The notes under the pieces were generated by a model. The model did no database searches and had not been told where the DNA came from. It saw nothing but the letters and a program-made list of their open reading frames with translations. Positions 9,280 through 20,875 of a DNA stretch of 64,000 bases are shown here, one piece after another (the first letter of the stretch is position 1; the number at the start of each line of letters is the position of its first letter). This DNA is from Nocardia niwae NBRC 108934 = DSM 45340 (lineage in GTDB: Bacteria; Actinomycetota; Actinomycetes; Mycobacteriales; Mycobacteriaceae). The stretch spans positions 30,728 to 94,727 of the forward strand of contig NZ_BDCK01000036.1 in NCBI RefSeq assembly GCF_001613465.1, given 5' to 3'. A program made the position numbers and the translations under genes.

Positions 9280-12200
9280 TCAGTTCGATGCTTCCGGCGC
9301 ACCAGCCGGACGGCCGACCGCTCGTCTGCGCGGCCGGTTGCGCTGCGGCAATTCGACCGGTTCCGACTGGGAGTAGTCGATCGCGGGCGCGGGCGCCTGC
9401 TCACCGGTGGGCAGCACGAACACCGCTCCGGAGCTGTCCGCGGCGGGCGCGGCGGCCGAACGGGCAACCCTCCGGCGACGAGGCGGACGGGCCGCGCCCG
9501 CTTCGGCGACACCATTGGCGGCCGCACCGTTCTCCGATGCCGGGACGGGCTCGTCGACCGAGACGGGTTCGGCGAGCGGCTCCCGCTCCGCAGCAGAAGC
9601 GGGCTCCGCGACGGCGACGGGCTCTTGCGCCGGTACCGGCTCGACCTTCTCGACTTCTTCGATGACCTCGACCACTTCGGCGGGCTCGGTCTCCGGCTCC
9701 TCGGCGGGCACCGCCACCGCGGCCTCGACGGTCTCCGCGACCACCCGCTCTTCGGTGGTTTCGCCGGTAACCGCGGCGTGCGGCTGGGCTGCGGCGTCCT
9801 CGGCCTGTTCCGGCTCGTCGGACTGGTGCGCCGCCATCGCCAGCGCCACCGGATGCGCGCGCCTGACCGCCGCCTCCTCGTCGGAGTTCTCGGGCGCGGG
9901 CCCGGACCCGGACCCGTTCGCCGGCTGGGCGGGCGCGGGCGCGGCCTTGTCCCGGCCACGCCGCCTGCGCGAACCGCTCTCGCGCGTGCGTCCGGCCGTC
10001 TCTTCGCCGGAACCGGTCTCCACCGGATAGGTGTGCACGAGGATGCCTCGGCCGTGGCAGTGCTCGCAGGTGGTGGAGAACGCCTCGACCAGACCGGTGC
10101 CGAGCTTCTTGCGGGTCATCTGGACCAGGCCCAGCGAGGTGACCTCGGAAACCTGGTGGCGGGTGCGGTCCCGGCCCAGCGCCTCGGTCAGGCGGCGCAG
10201 CACCAGATCGCGGTTGGACTCGAGCACCATGTCGATGAAGTCGACGACGATCATGCCGCCGATGTCGCGCAGCCGCATCTGGCGCACGATCTCCTCGGCC
10301 GCCTCCAGGTTGTTCCTGGTGACCGTCTCCTCCAGATTGCTGCCGCCGGAACCGGTGAACTTGCCGGTGTTCACGTCGATCACCGTCATGGCCTCGGTGC
10401 GATCGATCACCAGGGTGCCGCCCGAGGGCAGCCACACCTTGCGATCCAGTGCCTTGGCCAGCTGTTCGTCGATCCGGTAGGTCTCGAAGACGTCGACGCC
10501 GTTGTTCTCGTGCCGGGAGACCCGGGCGAGCAGGTCCGGCGCCACGGTGCCGATGTACTTCTCGACGGTGCTCCAGGCCCGGTCACCCTCGATGACCAGC
10601 TTGGAGAAGTCCTCGTTGAACAGGTCGCGGATGACCTTGACCAGCAGGTCGGGCTCTTCGTAGAGCGTCTTGGGCGCGTTGTTGTCCTTGCCCGTCTGCT
10701 GCTGGATCGTGCGCCAGGTGGCCTGCAGCCGCTCCACGTCGCGGGCCAGCTCGGTTTCGCTGACGCCTTCGGAGGCGGTGCGGATGATCACACCGGCGTC
10801 GGCGGGCACGATGTCGCGCAGGATCTCCTTCAGCCGCTTGCGCTCGGTGTCGGGCAGCTTGCGGCTGATGCCGGTGGAGGTGCCGCCGGGGACGTACACC
10901 AGGAAACGCCCGGCCAAGCTGATCTGCGTGGTCAGTCGCGCGCCCTTGTGGCCGACCGGGTCCTTGCTCACCTGGACAAGCACCTGGTCGCCGGGCTTGA
11001 GCGCCTGCTCGATCTTGCGCTCCTTGCCGCCGAGGCCCGCGGCTTCCCAGTTGACCTCACCGGCGTAGAGCACGCCGTTGCGGCCACGGCCGATGTCGAC
11101 GAACGCGGCCTCCATGCTGGGCAGCACGTTCTGCACCTTGCCCAGGTAGACGTTGCCCACCATGGACGCCGACCCGGTGCTCGTCACGAAGTGCTCGACC
11201 AGGACGTTGTCCTCGAGCACGGCCACCTGCGTCGCGGTCGGGTGGTCCGGGAAGGACTTCTCGCGCACGACCATCACGCGGTCCACCGCTTCGCGCCGGG
11301 CCAGGAATTCCGACTCGGTCAGGATCGGCGGACGGCGGCGGCCCGCCTCGCGGCCGTCGCGCCTGCGCTGGCGTTTGGCCTCCAGCCGGGTGGAGCCGGT
11401 GATGCCCTGGACCTCGTCGGACGCGGCGCGGCTGCGGGTCTTGTTGCGCGGCTCGCGCTCGTGCACGACGGTGTTCGGCGGATCGTCGTCGGCGGACTCG
11501 CTCTCGCCGGACTCGCCGGCTACCTTGCGACGGCGACGACGGCGACGACGACGGCTCGCCCCTTCCGGCACGCCGTCCTCGTCCTCGCCCTCGCCGGTCT
11601 CCGCGGACTCCGCCTCGGCGGGCTCGGCGGCCGCGGGGGCCGACTCGTCCTCGGTCTCGGTCTCGGTCTCGGCGTCCTCGTCGTCGCCGTCGGCCTCGGA
11701 CTGCTGTTCACCCCGGCCGCGACCCCGCCCGCGGCGGCCACGGCGCCTGCGCCGGGGCTGGCCTTCGGCGTCGCCCTGCTGGTCGTCGGAGGCTTCGCGC
11801 TCGTCCTCGGCGACCTCGGTCTCGTCCTCGACGGGCTCGGGCGCCCGCTCCTCGGTGCGGCGGGCTTCCCGCTCGGCGCGCCGCTGTCTGCGCGCCTGCT
11901 CGGCGGCCGCGGCGTCCGGCGGCAGGAACAGCGGCGCCTGCACGACGGCGGCGGCCTCGAACACGGCCGGGGCAACCGGCTCGGCCTCGGGTCGCTCCGA
12001 GTGCGTGAACAGCTGGGTGTGGGTCGCCGCCGCACCGGTGGACGGCTGCTGCGTGGAGCTCGCCACGTCCGGCGCGGAGAAGATGACGCCCGCACCGGTG
12101 TAGGGAGCGTCGGTCTGCGCCGCGCGCGGAGGTTCCGGCTGTTGCGCCGGGGCCGCCTGGGTGGTCGCGTCCGCCGCGGGTTCGGCGGCCGGTGCGGGGG

Positions 12201-12450
12201 CCTGCCCCGCGGCGGGTTGTTCGGCCGCGGCGTCGGCCTCGACCGTCACCAAGGCGTCGCGCACCGACTCCGCGACGGCCCGGTCGACGTTCGACTGCGC
12301 GCTGCGCGCGTCCGCCCCCATCTCCGTCAGCTTGGCCAGGATGCGCTTGCTCGTTACCCCCAGCAGCTTGGCGAGTGCATGAACTCGGATTCGCTCCGGC
12401 AATTGTTCGGCATCCTGTGATGTTGTATCCAGCGGCTCTTGATCGGCCAC
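9280..12450 (-). CDS. rne: Ribonuclease E/G family endoribonuclease
   Basis: 1056 residues, large even for actinobacterial RNase E (about 950-1050). Residues about 15-45 (RIRVHALAKLLGVTSKRILAK) resemble the small helical domain at the N-terminus of translation factor IF-2. A long acidic and arginine-rich disordered region runs to about 390, then an S1 domain (about 430-510, VGNVYLGKVQNVLPS), the catalytic domain with IDVNTGKF (D near 691) and VDFIDM (D near 737), and the zinc-link CEHCHGRG near 795. The C-terminal 230 residues are disordered, Ala/Glu/Pro-rich. RNase E starts mRNA decay and rRNA processing. The GTG at 12450 follows GAGGAGA with suitable spacing; upstream in-frame codons lack one. 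Confidence 0.97.
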   Translation of the reverse strand: MADQEPLDTTSQDAEQLPERIRVHALAKLLGVTSKRILAKLTEMGADARSAQSNVDRAVAESVRDALVTVEADAAAEQPAAGQAPAPAAEPAADATTQAAPAQQPEPPRAAQTDAPYTGAGVIFSAPDVASSTQQPSTGAAATHTQLFTHSERPEAEPVAPAVFEAAAVVQAPLFLPPDAAAAEQARRQRRAEREARRTEERAPEPVEDETEVAEDEREASDDQQGDAEGQPRRRRRGRRGRGRGRGEQQSEADGDDEDAETETETEDESAPAAAEPAEAESAETGEGEDEDGVPEGASRRRRRRRRRKVAGESGESESADDDPPNTVVHEREPRNKTRSRAASDEVQGITGSTRLEAKRQRRRDGREAGRRRPPILTESEFLARREAVDRVMVVREKSFPDHPTATQVAVLEDNVLVEHFVTSTGSASMVGNVYLGKVQNVLPSMEAAFVDIGRGRNGVLYAGEVNWEAAGLGGKERKIEQALKPGDQVLVQVSKDPVGHKGARLTTQISLAGRFLVYVPGGTSTGISRKLPDTERKRLKEILRDIVPADAGVIIRTASEGVSETELARDVERLQATWRTIQQQTGKDNNAPKTLYEEPDLLVKVIRDLFNEDFSKLVIEGDRAWSTVEKYIGTVAPDLLARVSRHENNGVDVFETYRIDEQLAKALDRKVWLPSGGTLVIDRTEAMTVIDVNTGKFTGSGGSNLEETVTRNNLEAAEEIVRQMRLRDIGGMIVVDFIDMVLESNRDLVLRRLTEALGRDRTRHQVSEVTSLGLVQMTRKKLGTGLVEAFSTTCEHCHGRGILVHTYPVETGSGEETAGRTRESGSRRRRGRDKAAPAPAQPANGSGSGPAPENSDEEAAVRRAHPVALAMAAHQSDEPEQAEDAAAQPHAAVTGETTEERVVAETVEAAVAVPAEEPETEPAEVVEVIEEVEKVEPVPAQEPVAVAEPASAAEREPLAEPVSVDEPVPASENGAAANGVAEAGAARPPRRRRVARSAAAPAADSSGAVFVLPTGEQAPAPAIDYSQSEPVELPQRNRPRRRAVGRPAGAPEASN

Positions 12451-12920
12451 GAAGTCTCCTCGGGCCCCCGGGCGCGTCCCTCCCGGCGGGAGTGACGCGG
12501 CCGACGCGGGGGCGCTGTCCGTTCGACTCGCACCCGGTGGGCGCGAGATCAAGTGGTCTCGCCCCGCGTGCCCGGTTATCTCCTCGGTTGTTCGTCGTTC
12601 GGGCTAACTGGTCACGCGGCGCCTGGCTGTATGGCTGAACTCCGCGGTTCGAGCGCTCATCCAGCGTGCCTACGCGAACATCCGACCCGGTGACCAGGCC
12701 GTTTGTCCATGGCAGCGATGATCGGCATCGAACCTTGGTGTCATCCGGCTGCACTCGTCACGTCTCGTTCGCGCACCTGCACGAACAGTCTGCGTCGAAA
12801 GCAGCCGATGCCAGTATCCCACACCGCGCGCCGGGCGTTCGCCATCGGCGCTCGACTCGGCTCGGCCCGCGGCGCGAACACCGGTGTCGCGGCGGCGCGG
12901 GCACGACGATCGAGACGTGG
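12451..12920. other. Intergenic region upstream of rne, no gene seen
   Basis: 470 bases between ndk and rne, both on the minus strand. No coding frame has the codon bias of its neighbours. It must contain the rne promoter and probably a long rne leader. A GATACT hexamer at 12818-12813 (minus strand) is the only -10-like element I would name, with no convincing -35. A GGTTCGAGC near 12640 resembles a tRNA T-loop, but no cloverleaf surrounds it. Confidence 0.5.
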
Positions 12921-13337
12921 TCAGGCAGGCAACTCGGGGAACCAGAGCGCGATCTCGCGCTTGGCCGATTCGGGGGAATCGGAGCCGTGGACCAGGTTCT
13001 CCTGCGTCTCCAGAGCGAAGTCTCCGCGAATGCTGCCGGGTACGGCCTTCTCCACCGGATCGGTGCCACCGGCGATCTGGCGGAACGCGGCGATGGCGCG
13101 GGGGCCCTCCAGAATGGCGGCGACGACCGGGCCCGAAGTGATGAACTCGATCAGGGACCCGAAGAACGGCTTCTCGGCGTGCTCGGCGTAGTGGCCCTTG
13201 GCCAGCTCCTCCGACACCTGCTTCAGTTCGAGGGCGGCGATCTTCAGGCCCTTGCGCTCGATCCGTGCCAGCACCTCGCCGACAAGGCCACGGGCCACAC
13301 CGTCCGGCTTGATGAGTACCAACGTCTGCTCAGTCAC
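12921..13337 (-). CDS. ndk: Nucleoside diphosphate kinase
   Basis: 138 residues, typical length. The protein transfers the gamma phosphate of NTPs to NDPs through a phosphohistidine. MTEQTLVLIKPDGVARGLVG is the family N-terminus, and H117 in ENLVHGSDSPESA is the catalytic histidine. The GTG at 13337 is chosen because it begins the conserved N-terminus; the frame upstream reads through the DUF4233 gene out of register. It lies 131 bases downstream of the DUF4233 gene, as in mycobacteria (Rv2445c next to Rv2446c). Confidence 0.98.
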   Translation of the reverse strand: MTEQTLVLIKPDGVARGLVGEVLARIERKGLKIAALELKQVSEELAKGHYAEHAEKPFFGSLIEFITSGPVVAAILEGPRAIAAFRQIAGGTDPVEKAVPGSIRGDFALETQENLVHGSDSPESAKREIALWFPELPA

Positions 13338-13468
13338 GGCGCACAGCCTATCCGGCGCGCTTCCGGGCGCCGCACCAGCGGTCGGGCTGATCGGCAACCG
13401 GCGGCGTCCGCGCCCCGGCCTCCGGGGGGAGCGGGCCCCGCAGCGCCCTCGCCGGGCGGCCTCGGCGG

Positions 13469-13885
13469 CTACGACCGCTGGATGCGCTGGCTGGGCAGCA
13501 GGCCCTTCTCCATCCGGCCGCGCACGTCGGCGCGCAGCACCAGGATGAAGCCCCAGACCACGCCGAACACCACGCCGATCACGCCGATGGACAGATGGAT
13601 GAACGCGCCCAGCAGGACCAGCACCTGCAGGCCGAGATTGAAGGGCAGCGCCCAGGACCGCCGCTGCAACCCGGCCCCGAGGAACATCACCACCGCGAGA
13701 ACCACGAGATAGGTGCCGGACAACCAGGTCACCCCGCCACCGACGTCCGCCACCACCGGCAACGCCAGCAGCACCACGATCGCCTCGAGAACCAGCGTCC
13801 CCGCCATCACCCCGCGGAAACCCTTCCACGGGTCGGTCGCGGGGGCGGGCACCGCCTGCTCGTCTCGGTCGGCCGGTTCGCTCAT
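13469..13885 (-). CDS. DUF4233 membrane protein
   Basis: 138 residues. After a hydrophilic N-terminus of about 25 residues there are four hydrophobic segments (about 29-48, 55-76, 83-100 and 103-124) and a short basic tail. It is the positional equivalent of the conserved membrane protein Rv2446c between folC and ndk, and the family (DUF4233) is found almost only in actinobacteria beside folC. The ATG at 13885 has GAGGAGG seven bases upstream. Function is unknown; the strong linkage to folC hints at a membrane role shared with, or only co-expressed with, folate polyglutamylation. Confidence 0.85.
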   Translation of the reverse strand: MSEPADRDEQAVPAPATDPWKGFRGVMAGTLVLEAIVVLLALPVVADVGGGVTWLSGTYLVVLAVVMFLGAGLQRRSWALPFNLGLQVLVLLGAFIHLSIGVIGVVFGVVWGFILVLRADVRGRMEKGLLPSQRIQRS

Positions 13886-14000
13886 GCTGTGCCCTCCTCG
13901 GCATCCGCCGGGCTCACATGGTGTCCGGCGTTCCTGCGGTGGTTCTCGGCGTAAACGGTCCGACCGAGCTCGGATCGGCCGCCGTTCGCGCACCCGGCGC

Positions 14001-15463
14001 TCACGCCGGGTCCTTCCCGAACAGCGCGCGCGCCGCGCCCGCCGTGACCACCGACCCCGTCACGATCACTCCGGCGCCGGACACCATCTCGCCCGCTTCG
14101 CCTACCTCTTCGGCGATCGCGATCGCGGTCTCGAGCGCGTCGGGCAGGGTGGCGGCGGAGACCACGCGCTCGTCGCCGAACCGCTGGACCGCGAGGTCGG
14201 CGAGCGTCTCCACGTCCAGCGCGCGCGGTGAACCGTTGCTGGTGACGACGATCTCGTCGAACACCGGCTCCAGCGCGGTGAGGATGCCGTCGGCGTCCTT
14301 GTCACCGAGCACCGCGACCACCCCGACCAGCTTGCGGAAGTCGAACTCGTCGGTCAGTGTCGCGGCCAGCGCTCGCGCACCGGCCGGGTTGTGCGCGGCA
14401 TCGATGAAGATGGTGGGCGCGCTGCGCATCCGCTCCAGCCGCCCCGGGCTGGTGACACTCGCGAAGCCGGCGCGTACGGCGTCCATGTCAAGCTTGCGCT
14501 GCGCGCCCGCCCCGAAGAACGCCTCCACCGCCGCGAGCGCGAGCACCGCGTTGCGCGCTTGATGCTCGCCGTGCAACGGCAGGAAGATCTCGTCGTACAC
14601 CCCGCCCAGGCCCTGCAGCTCGAGTTGCTGCCCGCCCACCGCGATCTGCCGGGCGAGCACGCGGAACTCCGAGCCCTCGCGCGCGACCGCGGCGTCCATC
14701 TCGACGGCGCGGCGCAGCAGCACCTCCATCGCCTCGGGTTCCTGCTGCGCGATCACCGCGACGTTGTCGCGCGGCACCAGGCTTTCCGGGGCGCGCTTGA
14801 TGATCCCGGCCTTCTCCCCCGCGATCGAGGTGAGGTCGGGGCCGAGGTAGTCGGTGTGGTCCAAGCCGATCGGCGTGATCACCGCGACCTGCCCGTCGAC
14901 GACGTTCGTGGCGTCCCAGGTGCCGCCCAATCCCGTCTCGACGACCGCCACGTCGACCGGCGCCTCGGCGAAAGCGGCGAACGCCATGCCGGTGAGCACC
15001 TCGAACTTGCTCATCGCGGGGCCGCCCGCGGCCGCCGACTGCTTGTCGATCATCTCGACGTACGGCAGCAGCTCGCGATAGATCTCCACGTACTTCGCGG
15101 GCGTGATCGGCGCGTTGTCGATGCTGATCCGCTCGGTGGCCAGCTGCAGATGCGGACTGGTGAGCCGGCCGGTGCGGCGATGCAGCGCGGTGAGCAGCGC
15201 GTCGATCATCCTGGTCACCGAGGTCTTGCCGTTGGTGCCCGCGATGTGGATCGCCGGGTAGCTCTGCTGCGGCGAGCCGAGCAGGTCCATCAGCGTGGCG
15301 ATCCGGGTCAGCGAGGGCTCGATCTTGGTCTCCGGCCAGCGCTTGTCGAGTTCCGCCTCGACCAGCGCCATCTCCGCCAGTTCCACCGGGGAGGGACCGG
15401 AGCCGAGCCGCGCGCCGCCGCCACGGCGCTCGTCGTCGCCGTATTGCGGTTCCGGCTCGTGGT

Positions 15464-15467
<4 letters not shown>
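14001..15467 (-). CDS. folC: Folylpolyglutamate synthase / dihydrofolate synthase
   Basis: 488 residues. FolC adds glutamate to dihydropteroate and to tetrahydrofolates using ATP. The Mur-ligase-type P-loop HIAGTNGKTSVTRM is near residue 56, followed by LTSPHLQLATERISIDN, an ETGLGGTWDATN segment and GLDHTDYLG. The last third is the Mur-ligase C-terminal domain with AAHNPAGARALA. The GTG at 15467 overlaps the valS stop (GTGA at 15467-15464), so folC is probably translationally coupled to valS. The N-terminal 25 residues before the conserved part are hydrophilic and slightly longer than usual. Confidence 0.97.
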
Positions 15468-18142
<2,675 letters not shown>

Positions 18143-18300
18143 CCCGCGATTCTAGAGCCCGCCGATCCGCCGACCTCGGGTCGGTCGCCCCTGGTCACCG
18201 CTTCCCTGCGGATCCGCCGGTCGACGCGCGCCGGAAATCACGGTGCATATCCGCCCGCGGGGTGACGGGGCGGACGGTATTCCGCGACGAAGACAAAGAA

Positions 18301-18343
18301 AGGCGGAGTCTTCGGTGGATGAGGGACACCGAACACTCCGCCT
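18301..18343 (-). terminator. Intrinsic terminator after the flavoprotein gene
   Basis: A two-part stem, 9 bp (18301-18309 with 18335-18343) and 7 bp (18311-18317 with 18327-18333) around a 1x1 internal loop, closes a 9-base loop. On the minus strand it is followed by TTTCTTTGTCTT. It lies 90 bases after the stop at 18433 and 159 before valS. Confidence 0.8.
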
Positions 18344-18432
18344 ATGTCAGTAGCTTACCGGCGATCCGAGTCCGGCCCTGGAATCCATAAGCAATTCTCA
18401 GCTTCCGGCATTTTGTACCCCGGATATTCCCC

Positions 18433-19359
18433 TTATCGGGCGAGCGCGGCGGCCTCGGCCAGCACCAAGTCGCCGTTGATCGCGATCGCGGCGGTCGAGC
18501 CCGCTCCCGCGGCGGAGATGACCTGAGCTGCCGGATTGCTGACGTTGCCCGCGGCCCACACACCCGGCACGCTGGTGCGTCCGGTAGCGTCCGTCGTCAC
18601 CCAGCCGCCGGCGTCGAACGCGCAACCGAGCGCGACCAGCACGTCGTCGTTGGCCCGGAAGGTCGGGGCGACGAACATCGCGCTCCTCGGCACCGCCCGG
18701 CCGTCGGCCAGTTCCACACCGCGCAGCCGGTCGTCCACCACGAACCGGGCCACCTCGCCTTCGACCAGCCGGACGCCGCGCGCGTCCAGGTGGGCGCGGT
18801 CACCGCCGGACACGGTCATCGTGTTCGAAAAGAAGACGACGTCGTCCGACCACTGGGGCAGCAGCAGCGCCAAATGCACCGCACGGGCCAGGGCGCCGGG
18901 CTCCGCCCCGCCGAGCACGCCGATCGGCTGGTCCCGGACCTCGTAGCCGTGGCAGTACGGGCAGTGCAGCACGTCACGTCCCCAGCGCTCACGCACTCCG
19001 GGCAGCTCCGGCAGTTCGTCACGCAGCCCGGTGGCCACGAGGACGCGACGAGCCCGCAGCGCCGCGCCGCCGCCGAGCCGCAGCGTGTGGTCCGACTCCC
19101 CCGTCCGCTCGGCGCCGACGACGACGTCGTCGATCATCTCCGCGCCGTAGCTCGTGGCCTCGGCGACCCCGCTCGCCAGCAGATCCGCGGGCGGCATCCC
19201 GTCCCTGGACAGGAACCCGTGCATGTGCTCGGCGGGCGCGTTGCGCGGCGCACCGCCCCTGACCACCGCGACGCGCCGCCGGGCCCGTGCCAGGACCAGC
19301 GCGGCGGACAGTCCCGCCGCTCCGCCGCCCACGATCACCACGTCATATGTCTCGCTCAT
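18433..19359 (-). CDS. Thioredoxin-reductase-like FAD/NAD(P) oxidoreductase
   Basis: 308 residues. FAD-binding DVVIVGGGAAGLSAALVLAR at 5-24, a CPYC redox pair in DVLHCPYCHGYEV near residue 130-142, a second nucleotide-binding segment (GVLGG) and a C-terminal FAD element (GVWAAGNVSNPAAQ). The order matches low-molecular-weight thioredoxin reductases, but the lack of a neighbouring thioredoxin and the CPYC (not CATC) pair fit the related actinobacterial and gliotoxin-type disulfide oxidoreductase branch. A strong GGAGGTGAT ribosome-binding site precedes the ATG. It is divergent from an XRE-cupin regulator across 90 bases containing a palindrome, so that regulator probably controls it. Confidence 0.88.
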   Translation of the reverse strand: MSETYDVVIVGGGAAGLSAALVLARARRRVAVVRGGAPRNAPAEHMHGFLSRDGMPPADLLASGVAEATSYGAEMIDDVVVGAERTGESDHTLRLGGGAALRARRVLVATGLRDELPELPGVRERWGRDVLHCPYCHGYEVRDQPIGVLGGAEPGALARAVHLALLLPQWSDDVVFFSNTMTVSGGDRAHLDARGVRLVEGEVARFVVDDRLRGVELADGRAVPRSAMFVAPTFRANDDVLVALGCAFDAGGWVTTDATGRTSVPGVWAAGNVSNPAAQVISAAGAGSTAAIAINGDLVLAEAAALAR

Positions 19360-19404
19360 CCGCGATCACCTCCACCGACACAGTGCCCTTGCGCTCAACG
19401 ATCA

Positions 19405-19418
19405 GCAACAAATGTTGC
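19405..19418. promoter_or_regulatory. Palindrome in the divergent promoter (candidate XRE-cupin operator)
   Basis: GCAACA-AA-TGTTGC is an inverted repeat with 6-base arms and a 2-base centre. It is centred 52 bases upstream of the flavoprotein start (19359) and 38 upstream of the regulator start (19450). The position in a 90-base divergent promoter suggests an operator used by the regulator itself. Confidence 0.5.
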
Positions 19419-19449
19419 CGAATCCGGGAAAACGCGGTGCACTGGTGAC

Positions 19450-20043
19450 ATGTCCACACCACCGGCTGTCACCCAGGCCCTCGCCGACATCGGCCCACGC
19501 CTCAAAGCGCTGCGCACCCGCCGCAACGTCACGCTCACCGCGCTGTCGGAAAGCACCGGGATCTCCAAGAGCACGCTGTCGAGGCTCGAGGCCGGTCAGC
19601 GAAAAGCGAGCCTGGAATTGCTGCTGCCGATCGCGATGGCCCACCAGGTGCCACTGGACGAATTGGTGGCCGCGCCCGCGATCGCCGATCCCCGGGTCCA
19701 CACAACGGCGCGGAAGATGAACGGGCTCACCATCGTTCCGCTCACCCGCCAACCGGGTCCGCTCCAGGCGTTCAAGATCATCATCCCGCCCGAGCGCGGT
19801 GAACCCGACCCCAAGGTGCACGAGGGTTTCGAGTGGCTCTACGTGCTGTCCGGCCGACTGCGGCTGGTGCTCGGCGAGCACGATCTGGTGCTCGGCCCCG
19901 GCGAGGCCGCGGAATTCGACACCCGTCAACCGCATTGGTTCGGCAGCGCGGGCCGGGGCCCGGTGGAAATTCTGAGCCTTTTCGGGTCCCAGGGCGAACG
20001 AATGCATCTTCGCGCACGGTCGGCGAGCCGGAAGCGCGCGTGA
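19450..20043 (+). CDS. XRE-family regulator with C-terminal cupin sensor
   Basis: 197 residues. The helix-turn-helix lies at about 13-68 (LKALRTRRNVTLTALSESTG, then SKSTLSRLEAGQRKASLELL), followed by a cupin_2 barrel at about 110-185 (HEGFEWLYVLSGRLRLVLGE, then HDLVLGPGEAAEFDT and a PHWFG end). Such HTH-cupin proteins sense small ligands or metals and usually control an adjacent gene. Here the divergent flavoprotein is the obvious candidate. The ATG at 19450 opens the conserved domain; longer in-frame extensions run into the promoter region. Ribosome-binding site is weak. Confidence 0.9.
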   Translation: MSTPPAVTQALADIGPRLKALRTRRNVTLTALSESTGISKSTLSRLEAGQRKASLELLLPIAMAHQVPLDELVAAPAIADPRVHTTARKMNGLTIVPLTRQPGPLQAFKIIIPPERGEPDPKVHEGFEWLYVLSGRLRLVLGEHDLVLGPGEAAEFDTRQPHWFGSAGRGPVEILSLFGSQGERMHLRARSASRKRA

Positions 20044-20103
20044 ACCGCCTTGTCCGAAATGTCCGTTATTGCCAAAACGTGAATTTTCCGGACCCTGGAA
20101 AGG

Positions 20104-20859
20104 GTGAATACCCCAGGCGTTCCTCCTCCGGTGAATCCCCAAGAAAAACCAGGGTTTTCCCGGTTGCCGAACACGTCCCGGCTGCGGACGCTGGGAGAGG
20201 TGAACCCCCCGCTGGAGGCGTACGCCTCCGACCCCCGGCTGCCGGTCCTGGTCCCGGAGACGCTACATGATCTGCGCGGCCACGCGATCGCGGAAATCCG
20301 GTACCCCGCCGCGGCGGCACTGCTCGTCGCCGGCGTCCCCGGCGCGGGCAAGAGCACCGCGCTGCGCAAGTTCTTCGGCGCCGACGCGGCGGCCACCGCG
20401 CCGTCCCGCAGTCCCGCCGGAGTGCTGGTGCTCGACTCGATGCAGGCCCGTAATCGGTGGCGGCCCAAGCTGTGGTGGCTGCCCTACCTGCTGTGGCGTC
20501 CGCTGGTGCACGCCGCGCACTTCCAGGCCATTCGCACCGCGCTGCGGGAGGTCGACGGGCCGGTTGTCATCCACGACTGCGCCACTTTCGGTTGGGCACG
20601 CGCCCTGATCGCGCGCTGGGCGGCGGATCGTGACCTGCACCTGCTCATGCTGGACGTGCCCGCGGCGGTGGCCCGCGCGGGCCAGCACAGCCGCGGCCGG
20701 CGGATCAACCACGTGATCTTCCGGCTGCACGTGCGGCGCTGGCGGCGGCTGATGCACACCGTGGCGACGGAGTGCGGGCCGACCACCTGCGCATCCCGGT
20801 CGGTGGTCATCGTCGACCGCGCGGCCGTGAACCATCTGCGGGGCGTGACGTTCGCCTGA
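20104..20859 (+). CDS. P-loop NTPase / kinase-like ATP-binding protein
   Basis: 251 residues from the GTG at 20104; an in-frame GTG at 20200 would give 219 residues, and neither has a good ribosome-binding site. The Walker A motif GVPGAGKSTALRKF is at about 78-91, with LLVAGV before it. LVLDSMQARNRWRP and a GPVVIHDCATF segment (Walker-B-like) follow, and the C-terminal half is rich in Arg, Trp and His. The size and layout resemble small nucleoside/polynucleotide kinases and zeta-toxin-like P-loop proteins, but I cannot name a substrate. It stands alone between the cupin regulator and the convergent kinase gene. Confidence 0.7.
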   Translation: MNTPGVPPPVNPQEKPGFSRLPNTSRLRTLGEVNPPLEAYASDPRLPVLVPETLHDLRGHAIAEIRYPAAAALLVAGVPGAGKSTALRKFFGADAAATAPSRSPAGVLVLDSMQARNRWRPKLWWLPYLLWRPLVHAAHFQAIRTALREVDGPVVIHDCATFGWARALIARWAADRDLHLLMLDVPAAVARAGQHSRGRRINHVIFRLHVRRWRRLMHTVATECGPTTCASRSVVIVDRAAVNHLRGVTFA

Positions 20860-20875
20860 CCGGCCGCCGCCTGGG

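Noticed and set aside
9067..12420. Very long plus-strand open frame (over 1100 codons) opposite rne
   Set aside because: It is the antisense shadow of a G+C-rich gene; its product is Arg/Gly/Leu-rich low complexity with no domain.
12630..12670. tRNA-like T-loop GGTTCGAGC
   Set aside because: No acceptor or anticodon stem can be drawn around it and there is no CCA end.
18143..18343. Possible T-box leader for valS
   Set aside because: The hairpin lies nearer the upstream gene, is followed by a T-rich tract as a terminator, and no T-box sequence (AGGGTGGNACCGCG type) is present.
20050..20080. Fifth copy of the 27-bp element (AATGTCCGTTATTGCC region)
   Set aside because: Only the left arm matches; the right arm and spacing do not align.
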